DNA from: Vulcanimicrobiota bacterium
GTDB lineage: Bacteria > Vulcanimicrobiota > Vulcanimicrobiia > Vulcanimicrobiales > Vulcanimicrobiaceae
Direction: 5' to 3'
Length of the DNA: 64,000 bases
Assembly (NCBI GenBank): GCA_003168375.1
Contig: PMSI01000001.1
Location: 682,001 to 746,000 of the forward strand
Shown: positions 1 to 7,500 of the stretch, in pieces
Layout: every line of letters starts with the position of its first letter
How positions within the stretch are numbered: the first letter of the stretch is position 1
The notes under the pieces: model-generated
Told to the model about the DNA's origin: nothing
The model's input: only the letters and a program-made list of their open reading frames with translations
Database searches by the model: none
Made by a program: the position numbers and the translations under genes

Positions 1-458
1 TCGATCCGCACTTCGTGCGCCAACGAGTCGATCGCGATGGCGCCGACGTGCCGTTCGTTCGAGGACGCGGGCTGCTCGCGGCGCTCGGTTCGCCGGAGCA
101 CGCTCTTGACGCGCGCGACGACCTCACGCGGGCTGAACGGCTTGCCGACGTAGTCGTCGGCGCCGAGCTCGAGCCCGACCACACGGTCGACCTCGTCGAC
201 CCGGCCGGTCAGCAGGATGATCGGAACGTCCCGGACGGACCGCATCCGGCGCAGCACCTCGGTGCCCGGCAAGCCCGGCAAGTTGATGTCGAGCAGCACC
301 AGGTCCGGGCGGTGGCGCTCGAACAACTCGATCGCTCCCGGTCCGTCGGCGGCCCGCACGACGCTGAACGCCTCGTTGCGAAGGTACTGTTCGAGGACGT
401 CCCCCACCGCCGGCTCGTCGTCGACGAGCAGCACCGTCCGGCTCGCCGTCTGCGTCAC
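1..458 (-). CDS. OmpR-family response regulator, receiver domain, truncated by window edge
   Basis: Reading leftward from a GTG at 458, the protein opens with a receiver domain. It has an acidic pocket (VDDEP), a phosphoacceptor Asp in LVLLDINLPG, a Thr in IILLTGR and a Lys in YVGKPFSPRE. About 150 residues are visible before the window ends, and the last ones enter the linker to the expected winged-helix output domain. An in-frame TGA two codons upstream of the GTG fixes the start. No partner kinase is visible on this side. The gene is divergent from the cytochrome oxidase operon, with a GTGAACGC inverted repeat between them, so control of that operon is plausible but inferred. Confidence 0.85.
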   Translation of the reverse strand, partial: MTQTASRTVLLVDDEPAVGDVLEQYLRNEAFSVVRAADGPGAIELFERHRPDLVLLDINLPGLPGTEVLRRMRSVRDVPIILLTGRVDEVDRVVGLELGADDYVGKPFSPREVVARVKSVLRRTERREQPASSNERHVGAIAIDSLAHEVRI

Positions 459-496
459 GGGTCAGGGCTTCGGCCCGGCCGAGCGCGGCTCCCCGG

Positions 497-525
497 TTGT
501 GAACGCGTCTTCGCGCGGCGTTCAC
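497..525. promoter_or_regulatory. Inverted repeat between regulator and cox operon
   Basis: GTGAACGC at 499-506 is matched by GCGTTCAC at 518-525, a perfect 8-bp inverted repeat in the 100-bp divergent gap. The left half, TGTGAACGC followed by GTCTTC, closely resembles the site at 7373-7395 upstream of the CuA/cytochrome genes. This suggests a common binding protein, possibly the response regulator ending at 458. No experimental support. Confidence 0.4.
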
Positions 526-558
526 GGCGAGCGCCGCAGCCCAGACTAGGATGGTCCC

Positions 559-675
559 ATGGAACCAACGCGCGACGAGCCGCTCCCCGCGACGCTCGCC
601 TTCGTCTTCTTCCTCGGCGGCCTCATCCTGGTCGGGTGGTTCGCCATGTACCTACTCCTCCGGGCGAGGTGGTGA
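559..675 (+). CDS. ba3-type cytochrome c oxidase subunit IIa (38 aa)
   Basis: This tiny membrane protein has a short charged N-terminus (MEPTRDEPL), one hydrophobic helix at about residues 11-34 and a basic end (RARW). Length, topology and position immediately before subunits II and I match subunit IIa of ba3 (B-family) oxidases such as the Thermus enzyme, where a 34-residue helix replaces the first helix of a normal subunit II. It acts in the cytoplasmic membrane as a structural subunit. An AGGA element at 548-551 precedes the ATG. The stop is one base before the GTG of the next gene, so the three oxidase genes are probably translationally coupled. It is easily missed by gene callers. Confidence 0.85.
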   Translation: MEPTRDEPLPATLAFVFFLGGLILVGWFAMYLLLRARW

Positions 676-676
676 G

Positions 677-1144
677 GTGCACGTTCACCGGCAAGAACGC
701 TTCTGGCTGGCCGCGGGGCTGGCGATGCTCGTGCTGTTCGCCGCGGTGATCACGACGTCGGCGGTCGTGGACGGCTTCGTGCCGCCGAGCCGCATCCAGA
801 GCATCGATCCCACCAAGGTCGCACAGACGCCGCCCTTCGACCACCCCGGGCTGCGCAAAATCGCCGATGGTGCGTACGAGGCGTACTACGTCGCGCGCGT
901 CTTCTCGTTCTCGCCCGCGGAGATCCGCGTGCCGGCCGGCTCGCGCGTGACCTTCTACGTCACGAGCACCGACGTCGAGCACGGTTTCAGCATCCCCGAG
1001 ACCGGCGTGAACACGATGGTCACGCCCGGCTGGGTCAGCAGCGTCTCGCACACGTTCAAGCAGCGCGGGACCTTCCTGCTCGTCTGCAACGAGTACTGCG
1101 GCGCCGGCCACCACCTGATGGCTGCGAAAGTGACCGTGGAGTGA
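677..1144 (+). CDS. ba3-type cytochrome c oxidase subunit II (CuA)
   Basis: 155 residues with one N-terminal membrane helix (about residues 9-30) and a periplasmic cupredoxin domain. The binuclear CuA site is complete: H102 in VEHGFS and the cluster C137-x3-C141-x3-H145-x2-M148 (CNEYCGAGHHLM). It accepts electrons from a c-type cytochrome or cupredoxin and passes them to subunit I. A single short helix instead of the usual two fits the ba3 (B-type) class, as does the separate subunit IIa gene. GTG 677 is preceded by GAGGTGGTGAG. The stop overlaps the next start (TGATG). Confidence 0.95.
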   Translation: MHVHRQERFWLAAGLAMLVLFAAVITTSAVVDGFVPPSRIQSIDPTKVAQTPPFDHPGLRKIADGAYEAYYVARVFSFSPAEIRVPAGSRVTFYVTSTDVEHGFSIPETGVNTMVTPGWVSSVSHTFKQRGTFLLVCNEYCGAGHHLMAAKVTVE

Positions 1145-2829
1145 TGCCGGAGGTGATCGGCAGCGATACGATCGCCAAGCGCGCCGGCGAGTCGCTCGCG
1201 CTCTCCCGCGCGGGCGGTGACCTGCTCGTCCTCGCACATATCTACACCGCGACGCTCGTGCTCGGCATCGGTGCGCTGTTCGGGATGCTGCAGGGCTTCT
1301 CGCGTGCGAACCTGATCGTGATGCCGCCGTCGTTCGACTACTACCGCATGCTCACCGCACACGGTGTGCTGATGGCTCTCGTCTTCACGACGTTTTTCAT
1401 CACGGGCCTCTTCACGTACGCCGTCTACCGCAGCATTCCACGCGACCGCTCCCCCCGGCTGGGGTGGATCGGCTACTGCGTGATGCTGATCGGAACCGTC
1501 ATGGCGGCGGTCGCGATCCTCGACGGCAGCGCGAGCGTGCTCTACACGTTCTATGCGCCGCTCAAGGCCAGCCCGCTGTTCTACTTCGGCGCGACGTTCC
1601 TGGTGCTCGGCACGTGGGTGGTCGCCGCGGACCTGTTCCTGAACGTCGCCTGGTTCAAGCGTGCGGTGCCCGGTGCGCGGATCCCGCTGCCGGCGTTCAT
1701 GGCGACCTGCACGATGATCATGTGGATCATCGCGACGCTCGGCGTCGTCGCGGAGATGGGGCTGCTGATCCCCTGGTCGCTCGGTTGGACGAACGGGATC
1801 GACGTCGGTCTCACGCGGATGTTCTTCTGGTACTTCGGGCATCCGCTCGTGTACTTCTGGATCATGGGCGCATACATGATCTGGTACGCGGTCGTCCCGA
1901 CGACCTACAAAGGGACGATCTTCAGCGACGCGTTGACGCGCCTCGCGTTCGTGATGCTGCTGCTGCTCTCCACGCCGGTCGGGCTCCATCACCAATTTCT
2001 CGATCCCGGCATCGGAGCCGGTTGGAAATGGCTGCACACGATGACGACCTACGGCGTCGTGGTCCCGTCGTTCATGACCGCGTTCGTGCTGTTCGCGAGT
2101 TTCGAGCTCGCCGCGCGCAAAGCGGGCGTCCGCGGGTTTCCGAACATCGTGCGCTGGCTGCCGTGGAAAGATCCGGTGTTCGCCGGTCCTGCGCTCGGAA
2201 TGATCCTGTTCATCTTCGGCGGGTTCGGCGGGATCGTCAATTCCTCGTACTCGATGGACGTCCTCGTGCACAACACGATGTGGATCGTCGGACACTTCCA
2301 CATCACGGTCGGTGGGCCGGTCGCGTTGACGTTCATCGGCGCGGCGTACGGTTTGATCCCGGCGCTCACCGGCCGCAAGCTGTTCGCACCGAAGCTCGCG
2401 CTCGTGCAGGTCTACACGTGGTTCGGCGGGATGGCGATCATGTCGACCGCGATGCATTGGGCCGGCCTGCTCGGGTCGCCGCGGCGTACCGCGGACGTGA
2501 GCTACTTCGGCGCGCAGGGCGCAGCGACGTGGCACACCGAGATGCTGTGGGCGGCGTTCGGCGGTGCGATCGTCGCGCTATCCGTGCTCATGTTCATCAT
2601 CGTCGCGACGGGGACGTACGTCGCGAACCAGCGTTCCGAGGAAACGCCGCAGTTCGAGTTCGCGCCCGCGCGGACCGGCGACGACGCGACCTCGACGCCG
2701 CCGGCGCTCGATCGGCTCGGCCACTGGGGCCTTCTCGCGATCGCGCTTGCCGTGCTCGCGTACGCGGGACCGGTCGCGCAGCAGATCCAAGCGCACGCGT
2801 ACCTCGCTCCAGGCATGAGGACGTGGTAA
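1144..2829 (+). CDS. ba3-type cytochrome c oxidase subunit I
   Basis: 561 residues, many membrane helices. All metal ligands are visible: H73 in TAHGVLMA (low-spin haem), H233 and Y237 in FGHPLVYF (CuB His crosslinked to Tyr), H282-H283 in GLHHQF (CuB), and H384/H386 in VGHFHITVGG (high-spin and low-spin haem). This is the catalytic subunit that reduces O2 to water and pumps protons in the cytoplasmic membrane. The YFGHP form and the partner subunit IIa place it in the B (ba3) family, typically high-affinity oxidases. No subunit III gene follows, as expected for this class. Start ATG 1144 overlaps the subunit II stop. Confidence 0.96.
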   Translation: MPEVIGSDTIAKRAGESLALSRAGGDLLVLAHIYTATLVLGIGALFGMLQGFSRANLIVMPPSFDYYRMLTAHGVLMALVFTTFFITGLFTYAVYRSIPRDRSPRLGWIGYCVMLIGTVMAAVAILDGSASVLYTFYAPLKASPLFYFGATFLVLGTWVVAADLFLNVAWFKRAVPGARIPLPAFMATCTMIMWIIATLGVVAEMGLLIPWSLGWTNGIDVGLTRMFFWYFGHPLVYFWIMGAYMIWYAVVPTTYKGTIFSDALTRLAFVMLLLLSTPVGLHHQFLDPGIGAGWKWLHTMTTYGVVVPSFMTAFVLFASFELAARKAGVRGFPNIVRWLPWKDPVFAGPALGMILFIFGGFGGIVNSSYSMDVLVHNTMWIVGHFHITVGGPVALTFIGAAYGLIPALTGRKLFAPKLALVQVYTWFGGMAIMSTAMHWAGLLGSPRRTADVSYFGAQGAATWHTEMLWAAFGGAIVALSVLMFIIVATGTYVANQRSEETPQFEFAPARTGDDATSTPPALDRLGHWGLLAIALAVLAYAGPVAQQIQAHAYLAPGMRTW

Positions 2830-3773
2830 CGCCGCCGCCTGCGGTCGTAGCGCACGCGCATCTTCCTGCGCTGCGCGGCGCGGTCGTCGCGATCGACGGA
2901 CGGACGGGGTACGTCCTCGTCCGCCATGGGCCCTTTGACGGGATGCCCGCGATGACGATGACGTTCCGCGTGGCGCGCGGCTCGCCGGCGCTGCACGCCG
3001 GTGACTCCGTAAGTGCGATGGTGAACGAGCGCACCCAACCGTGGACCCTGCGGGACGTGCGTACGAACCGCGCGCCGCGGGAAAGCGCGATGCGCGCGTT
3101 CATACCGGTGCTGCACGAAGGCGACGCGGTCCCCGCCGTCGCCCTCGTCGACCAGGACGGCCGCCGGTTCTCGTTCCAGGCGACGGCCGGCTCGACGACG
3201 ATCGTTTCGTTCATCTACACGCGCTGCCGGGATGCGCGGATGTGCCCGCTGGTCGCCGCGAAGTTCGCGCGCATGCAGCGCGCGCTCCATGGGACGCCGA
3301 TTCGTCTGGTCACCGTGACGCTCGATCCGGCCTACGACACGCCGAAGGTGCTCGCGCGCTACGGCGCCTCCTATGGCGCCGATCCGGCAGTCTGGACGTT
3401 CGCGACCGGAACGACCCCGGCGATCGACCAGCTCGCCGGACGGTTCGGCGTCGCACTGGAGCGGTCGGCGCCGGGGATCCTCGCGCACACCGAAACCGCG
3501 ATCGTGATCGACGCGCAGGGTCGCGTCGCGAAGATCGTCGACGGAGCCGCCTGGGCCCCCGACGACCTGCTCGCAACCGCCCGAGAAGTCGCCGGACTGG
3601 ACGCGAACGCTGCACGCCGCCTCGGTCTTTGGCTGGGAAGTTCTGCGAGCGCGCTGTGCGGCGGGAGCGGAGCGACGGGGATCACGGTGGGCGCGGCGCT
3701 CACGCTTCTCGCCGCGTTGGCCGCGGTTTTCGGCCTGATCGCGCGACGAGCGTTCAAGGGACAAACATCATGA
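2823..3773 (+). CDS. CusF-like/SCO1 fusion copper chaperone for oxidase assembly
   Basis: 316 residues in three parts. Residues about 18-80 resemble the CusF/copper-efflux domain, with methionines M41, M44 and M46 (GMPAMTMTF). Residues about 100-260 are an SCO1/SenC thioredoxin-fold domain with two cysteines, C135 and C141, and H222 (AHTET). The C-terminus has a membrane helix (about 285-310). SCO proteins deliver copper to the CuA site of oxidase subunit II, which agrees with position directly after subunit I. The cysteines are spaced CX5C instead of the usual CX3C. There is no obvious N-terminal signal, so the orientation of a tail-anchored protein is unclear. GTG 2823 overlaps the upstream stop and follows ATGAGGAC. 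Confidence 0.85.
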   Translation: MVTPPPAVVAHAHLPALRGAVVAIDGRTGYVLVRHGPFDGMPAMTMTFRVARGSPALHAGDSVSAMVNERTQPWTLRDVRTNRAPRESAMRAFIPVLHEGDAVPAVALVDQDGRRFSFQATAGSTTIVSFIYTRCRDARMCPLVAAKFARMQRALHGTPIRLVTVTLDPAYDTPKVLARYGASYGADPAVWTFATGTTPAIDQLAGRFGVALERSAPGILAHTETAIVIDAQGRVAKIVDGAAWAPDDLLATAREVAGLDANAARRLGLWLGSSASALCGGSGATGITVGAALTLLAALAAVFGLIARRAFKGQTS

Positions 3774-4219
3774 CGGGCATTCTGGATTCCGATGCGATCG
3801 ACGCACTGCTGCGACGCGAGATGATCGCGCATCTCGCATGCATCAGGCGCGACGGCCGGCCGTACGTCGTCCCTATCACCTATGCATATGACGGGGAAGC
3901 CCTCTACTCGTACAGCACCGACGGCGACAAACTCGAGGCACTCCGCGCCAACCCGTCGGCATGCGTCGTCGTCGATCACGTCGATGACGCCGCGAACTGG
4001 GTCAGCGTCATCGCGTGGGGCACGTTCCGTGAGCTCGCTGACGAGGATGCCGCACAGGCATTACGCCTCATCAGCGATCGCCTACGCACCGTCGCGCTCG
4101 CCGACGCGGCGTGGCCTTCGGCCGAACGGAGCTACGTCACCCGCATCGGGCGCGACGGCGTCGTATACAGCATCACGATCGCCGAGCGCACGGGACGGTA
4201 CTCCAGGAGCGGCGCGTAG
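3770..4219 (+). CDS. Pyridoxamine 5'-phosphate oxidase-family (flavin split-barrel) protein
   Basis: 149 residues with the typical split-barrel opening (REMIAHLACIRRDGRPYVVPI followed by a YAYDGEALYSYS strand). Members bind FMN, F420 or haem and are often nitroreductase- or oxidase-like proteins of unknown substrate. It starts in an ATGA overlap with the copper chaperone gene, making it the last gene of the oxidase operon. This position may mean a role in respiration or redox stress, but the sequence does not show which cofactor is used. Confidence 0.8.
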   Translation: MTGILDSDAIDALLRREMIAHLACIRRDGRPYVVPITYAYDGEALYSYSTDGDKLEALRANPSACVVVDHVDDAANWVSVIAWGTFRELADEDAAQALRLISDRLRTVALADAAWPSAERSYVTRIGRDGVVYSITIAERTGRYSRSGA

Positions 4220-4236
4220 GTTCCGCTCGCCGCCGT

Positions 4237-4707
4237 CTAGATATGCAGACCCTCGCGGTGGAGGATATCCGATTCGCTGCGGCGGATCTCGTCGAGCACG
4301 TCGGCGCGCAAGCGTTCGAGAAATGCGCGGAGGCTTCGCTGCGCGGCGTCGCCGAGCACGCGCCGGTTCACGATGGTCCCGAGCGCCCCGAGCGGAACTT
4401 CGTAGTCGCCGATTAGACGCAGTCGCGAGGTGAGCAGACCCTGATCCTCGCTGCGCGCCTCGCCGCGGAAGATGGGAAACCAGTCCGTGTGCTCTCTCGC
4501 CGCGAGCACGAGCGGAATCGACGTCGCGCCGCGGCCTCCGGGAAGTTCGAGGCGTACGGGAACGCTCATCGCCGCGCGCGCTATTCCGAAATCGACCGTC
4601 ATTGTGAAATCGGTGCGCTCGGCGTAGCCGCACAGCACGGTGTGCAGCCGCGGTGCGACGACGGTCTGTGGCGACGGGAGCCTGCTGTTGAGCGTGATCT
4701 GCGGCAT
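4237..4707 (-). CDS. SRPBCC-like (START-fold) hypothetical protein
   Basis: 156 residues. Pattern of beta strands with a long C-terminal amphipathic helix (RSLRAFLERLRADVLDEI) typical of the SRPBCC/polyketide-cyclase fold that binds hydrophobic ligands. Last of three related small genes in tandem (5354-5773, 4767-5252, 4237-4707). The ATG at 4707 has a good ribosome site, AGGAAAG. Function unknown. The three copies follow the CuA/cytochrome-porin genes on the same strand, possibly in one transcript. Confidence 0.65.
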   Translation of the reverse strand: MPQITLNSRLPSPQTVVAPRLHTVLCGYAERTDFTMTVDFGIARAAMSVPVRLELPGGRGATSIPLVLAAREHTDWFPIFRGEARSEDQGLLTSRLRLIGDYEVPLGALGTIVNRRVLGDAAQRSLRAFLERLRADVLDEIRRSESDILHREGLHI

Positions 4708-4766
4708 CTTCTTTCCTGACCCACGTTGGCCCAAGACTATTGTGTGGCGCCGGGCGGTTACGAGCG

Positions 4767-5252
4767 TCAGGTGCCGTGCTTGCCGGATTCCATCCGCTCA
4801 TGAGCCGCGCGGAGCTCCTGTCGAACACCGTCTAGCAACGAACCCAGGGTGGCATGCGCGATCCGCCGGCCGACGACGTCGTCGAAGAGTTTGCCGGCAA
4901 CACCGCCGGGCGGTTCGTATCGACCGTCGAGCTCGAGCTCGCATTCGTCGTAGTCCTCGCCCGCTCGGAGCGTGATCGTTCCATCGAATCCGGGCGTAGG
5001 GATGCCGCGCGAGGTTCGGCCCGCAGTCCAGGCGATGAGGTACTGCGAAGTGAAGTTCGCCGTGCCGGGAACGCGCTTCGTCGCTGCCGTAACGTCCCGT
5101 GCGACCTCGCGGCCCTCCGCCAGCGGGGCCACCAATGCGAGAACGCAGGTACCCTCGCTCTGTCCGGCTTCGAGGCCCAGCCGGTGCTCGAAGGCAGCGA
5201 CCGCCTGGACGTACGGCGCTTCGATGTAGACCCGTTCGCGGACTGCTGTCAT
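4767..5252 (-). CDS. SRPBCC-like hypothetical protein
   Basis: 161 residues. The N-terminus (VYIEAPYVQAVAAFEHRLG) and the C-terminal helix (IAHATLGSLLDGVRQEL) match the overall plan of the neighbouring paralogues, including a shared PPxG(I/V)AG..FD..VG.RIA(H/Q)AT block also found in the 5354-5773 gene. That block shows the two arose by duplication. Probably a ligand-binding or stress-related START-fold protein. Start at 5252 chosen over ATG 5264; neither has a strong ribosome site. Confidence 0.65.
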   Translation of the reverse strand: MTAVRERVYIEAPYVQAVAAFEHRLGLEAGQSEGTCVLALVAPLAEGREVARDVTAATKRVPGTANFTSQYLIAWTAGRTSRGIPTPGFDGTITLRAGEDYDECELELDGRYEPPGGVAGKLFDDVVGRRIAHATLGSLLDGVRQELRAAHERMESGKHGT

Positions 5253-5353
5253 ACGATGGAGCATGCCATAACGGTCGGAACGACGCGTGAACGCCGCCCG
5301 GTGCAGCCGTTCCGGCCGCGTTCGCATCCGGCCCGTAGCTCGCTGCGAGGTAC

Positions 5354-5773
5354 TCAGTTCTGCGCGAGCAGGAGCCGCTTGAGCTCGGCCAGCAGCTCGG
5401 ATGCGGTCGCCTGCGCGATGCGGTGACCCACCGCCGCGTCGAAAGCGGCACCGGCGATCCCGAACGGCGGACGGTAGCTGCCGTCGATCTCGATGCGGCT
5501 CCAACCGGCCGCGTCCTCCGCGACGCTCAGCGTCCCGGAAAAACTGGGATAGGGCCCCCCGTCTTTCGGTGTCCAAGACACGTCGAGCAGGCGGTAACCG
5601 GGATACGCGGGCTTGGTCTTGAGGTGAAAGTTCACGTCGCGTTCGACCATGAGGTCGCCGAAGCGGACGCGGAGCGGAAGCACCGCATCGCCTCCGTCGA
5701 AGGTCGCGAGCAGCCGATCGGGGACGTCATCGAATGCGCATGCGACGGTGGTGAATTCACGGATGTTGCCCAT
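5354..5773 (-). CDS. SRPBCC-like hypothetical protein
   Basis: 139 residues, first of the tandem trio. Contains the RPPFGIAGAAFDAAVGHRIA block, near-identical in plan to its neighbour. Its ATG at 5773 lies one base beyond the stop of the cytochrome-porin gene, so the two are almost certainly co-transcribed and translationally coupled. Function unknown. Co-expression with electron-transfer proteins is the only clue. Confidence 0.7.
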   Translation of the reverse strand: MGNIREFTTVACAFDDVPDRLLATFDGGDAVLPLRVRFGDLMVERDVNFHLKTKPAYPGYRLLDVSWTPKDGGPYPSFSGTLSVAEDAAGWSRIEIDGSYRPPFGIAGAAFDAAVGHRIAQATASELLAELKRLLLAQN

Positions 5774-5774
5774 G

Positions 5775-6938
5775 CTAGTGCTTCGCCTTGGCGACGGGCA
5801 TCGTCCACCAGACGAACATCCGCCACGCCGGCGTTCCCACCCGGTCTGCCCCGTTCCCGGCGTTCGTGCCGGAGAGCCCCACTTCAGTGTACAGGCGCAG
5901 GTATCTCGCAATCTGCACCGTCAGATCGATGTTGCCGTAGTGGTTGATCGTCCCCATCCCGTCATCCGTCATCTCCCGTCGGAATCCGACGGCCACTTTG
6001 TCCTTGAAGATCGGCTGGTAGATGTTGAGGGTGTATCCGCGGCCGTTCGCGGGGCCGGTAGCACCTGCCAGGGGGTAGCTGTCGTGCGTGGTCTGGTAGA
6101 CGAAGAACACGCCCGGCACTCCGTGCATCGGATCCCGCTGGAAATATCCGGCGATGGCGGAATACCGATCGGTCAGGCCGTCGGAGATGGGGAACGTTCC
6201 GGTTGTCCCGTAGACGCCGACTTCGACCGGATTCTTCGGACCCATGAACGCGGCGCGGTATTGCAACGCCTTGCCGTTCCCCGGAACGAAGTCCGAGGCG
6301 CCGTTGAGGTCGGCGTCACTGCCGACGTATGCGGCGTCGATGCTCGTCGAACCGTGGAGGTACCCGACCTTCGCGCCCCACCGGTTCGCGTCGAGCTGGT
6401 AGGTGTGCTCGCCGACGGTCACTTCCGGCGTGTTGAAGGGGGCGATCTCCAACCACATGCTGTATGGCGACGGAGCTGGAACCTCGAGTTTGCCGACTTC
6501 GAGGTACCCGTTGTGTTTAAAGAGGTTGTTGTAGCTGACCCATGCGGTGTCGAGTCCGCCGCCCTGGTTGTCGTTCACCAGCCACTGCTGCACGTGGTAC
6601 GACCAGTTGTCGCCGATGACGCCGACGGCGTGGACGGCGACGTTCCCCCAGATGACCTTGTGCGTGTCAGGCGATGATGCTTGCGAATCGTAGTTCGCCT
6701 GGTATCCGACCCAGAGCGGGAGCGCCTTCTTGAGGACCGCCGCATCCAAGTACGCGTATTGGGAGCGCTGGACGTACCGGCCGTATGCGTTCAAGGCCGG
6801 CACCGCGGTGTGGCACTGCGAACAAGCAACGCCGTACGCTTGCCCAAAGGTCGGCATCGCGAGGACCGGTGCGCGGTTGATGAAGACGAACGCAGCTGCG
6901 AACGCGACGCCGAGAGTGCAGCGAAGGGTACGTGTCAC
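5775..6938 (-). CDS. Monoheme cytochrome c fused to an outer-membrane beta-barrel (Cyc2-like)
   Basis: 387 residues. A signal peptide (about residues 1-27, ending VLAM) leads to a single haem motif CSQCH at 39-43 in the context MPTFGQAYGVACSQCH...PALNAYGR. The remaining ~320 residues have no further haem site and show alternating aromatic/polar beta strands, ending near WWTMPV, as in porins. This matches the Cyc2 plan, in which an N-terminal haem plugs an outer-membrane barrel and takes electrons from extracellular donors such as Fe(II). Known Cyc2 proteins are slightly longer. The GTG start at 6938 overlaps the stop of the CuA gene (GTGA). Barrel assignment is by eye, and other cytochrome-porins without iron oxidation are possible. 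Confidence 0.7.
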   Translation of the reverse strand: MTRTLRCTLGVAFAAAFVFINRAPVLAMPTFGQAYGVACSQCHTAVPALNAYGRYVQRSQYAYLDAAVLKKALPLWVGYQANYDSQASSPDTHKVIWGNVAVHAVGVIGDNWSYHVQQWLVNDNQGGGLDTAWVSYNNLFKHNGYLEVGKLEVPAPSPYSMWLEIAPFNTPEVTVGEHTYQLDANRWGAKVGYLHGSTSIDAAYVGSDADLNGASDFVPGNGKALQYRAAFMGPKNPVEVGVYGTTGTFPISDGLTDRYSAIAGYFQRDPMHGVPGVFFVYQTTHDSYPLAGATGPANGRGYTLNIYQPIFKDKVAVGFRREMTDDGMGTINHYGNIDLTVQIARYLRLYTEVGLSGTNAGNGADRVGTPAWRMFVWWTMPVAKAKH

Positions 6939-7318
6939 GGATTGACTTGGATGGTCAGGGCCATGTCTGCGTGTCCGGGACCGCACACGATCGTGCACGG
7001 GATCCGGTACGTTCCCGCTTTCTTGGGGGTGACGGCGATGGACACCGGCTTGCCCGGCATGATCATCGTGGCGGGAATTCCGAGATCGGTCGATACGATG
7101 CCGTGGACGCCGCCCGAGGACGTGAAGCGCAGCGTCTGACGCTTCTTCACGTGCAGCACGATGTGGTCCGGCGCGAACTTCTGGTCGGCCGTCGCGACGA
7201 TGTTGACGACCGGAAGGGCGGTCATTTGGGGCTTCGCTGCCGAGGTGGGGACGGCGGCGGTGGTGGCCGCAAACAGCGCCCCCACGAGGACAATCACTGA
7301 CAGACGCATGGTACTCAC
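6935..7318 (-). CDS. Stand-alone exported CuA-domain cupredoxin
   Basis: 127 residues: signal peptide (about 1-28, ending SAA), then a cupredoxin domain with H72 (GGVHGI) and C108-x3-C112-x3-H116-x2-M119 (CTIVCGPGHADM). That is the full CuA ligand set, aligned in order with subunit II at 677-1144. Unlike subunit II it has no membrane anchor after the signal, so it is probably a soluble or loosely bound periplasmic electron carrier, or a copper carrier. Start GTG 7318 has GGAG five bases upstream; ATG 7309 is the alternative. It is the first gene of the operon that includes the cytochrome-porin. Confidence 0.8.
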   Translation of the reverse strand: MSTMRLSVIVLVGALFAATTAAVPTSAAKPQMTALPVVNIVATADQKFAPDHIVLHVKKRQTLRFTSSGGVHGIVSTDLGIPATMIMPGKPVSIAVTPKKAGTYRIPCTIVCGPGHADMALTIQVNP

Positions 7319-7372
7319 AATGGCTCCATCGTACGGCTACGGTGGGAATGCCCTGCGAACGGGCCCGCCCGA

Positions 7373-7395
7373 CGTGTGAACGCCGTCTTCACACG
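7373..7395. promoter_or_regulatory. Inverted repeat in divergent CuA/tri-heme cytochrome promoter region
   Basis: CGTGTGAA (7373-7380) and TTCACACG (7388-7395) form a perfect 8-bp inverted repeat with a 7-bp spacer. A further TTTCACCC follows at 7397-7404. It lies in the 182-bp gap between divergent genes. The core TGTGAACGCCGTCTTC is nearly the same as TGTGAACGCGTCTTC at 498-512. Likely operator for a regulator shared by both electron-transport units (inference). Confidence 0.45.
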
Positions 7396-7500
7396 CTTTC
7401 ACCCGGTCTTCCGGCGGCGCAGGCTTTTGTCGTACCCGCGTCCTACGTCAGGGAGCCCGCTTCTCGGGCAAATGACCGTCCCTGGGCCGCGGAGAGATAC

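Noticed and set aside
955-2535. 526-codon minus-strand open frame opposite the oxidase subunit I gene
   Set aside because: Arg/Glu/His-rich antisense product typical of high-GC DNA; the plus strand carries all haem and CuB ligands.
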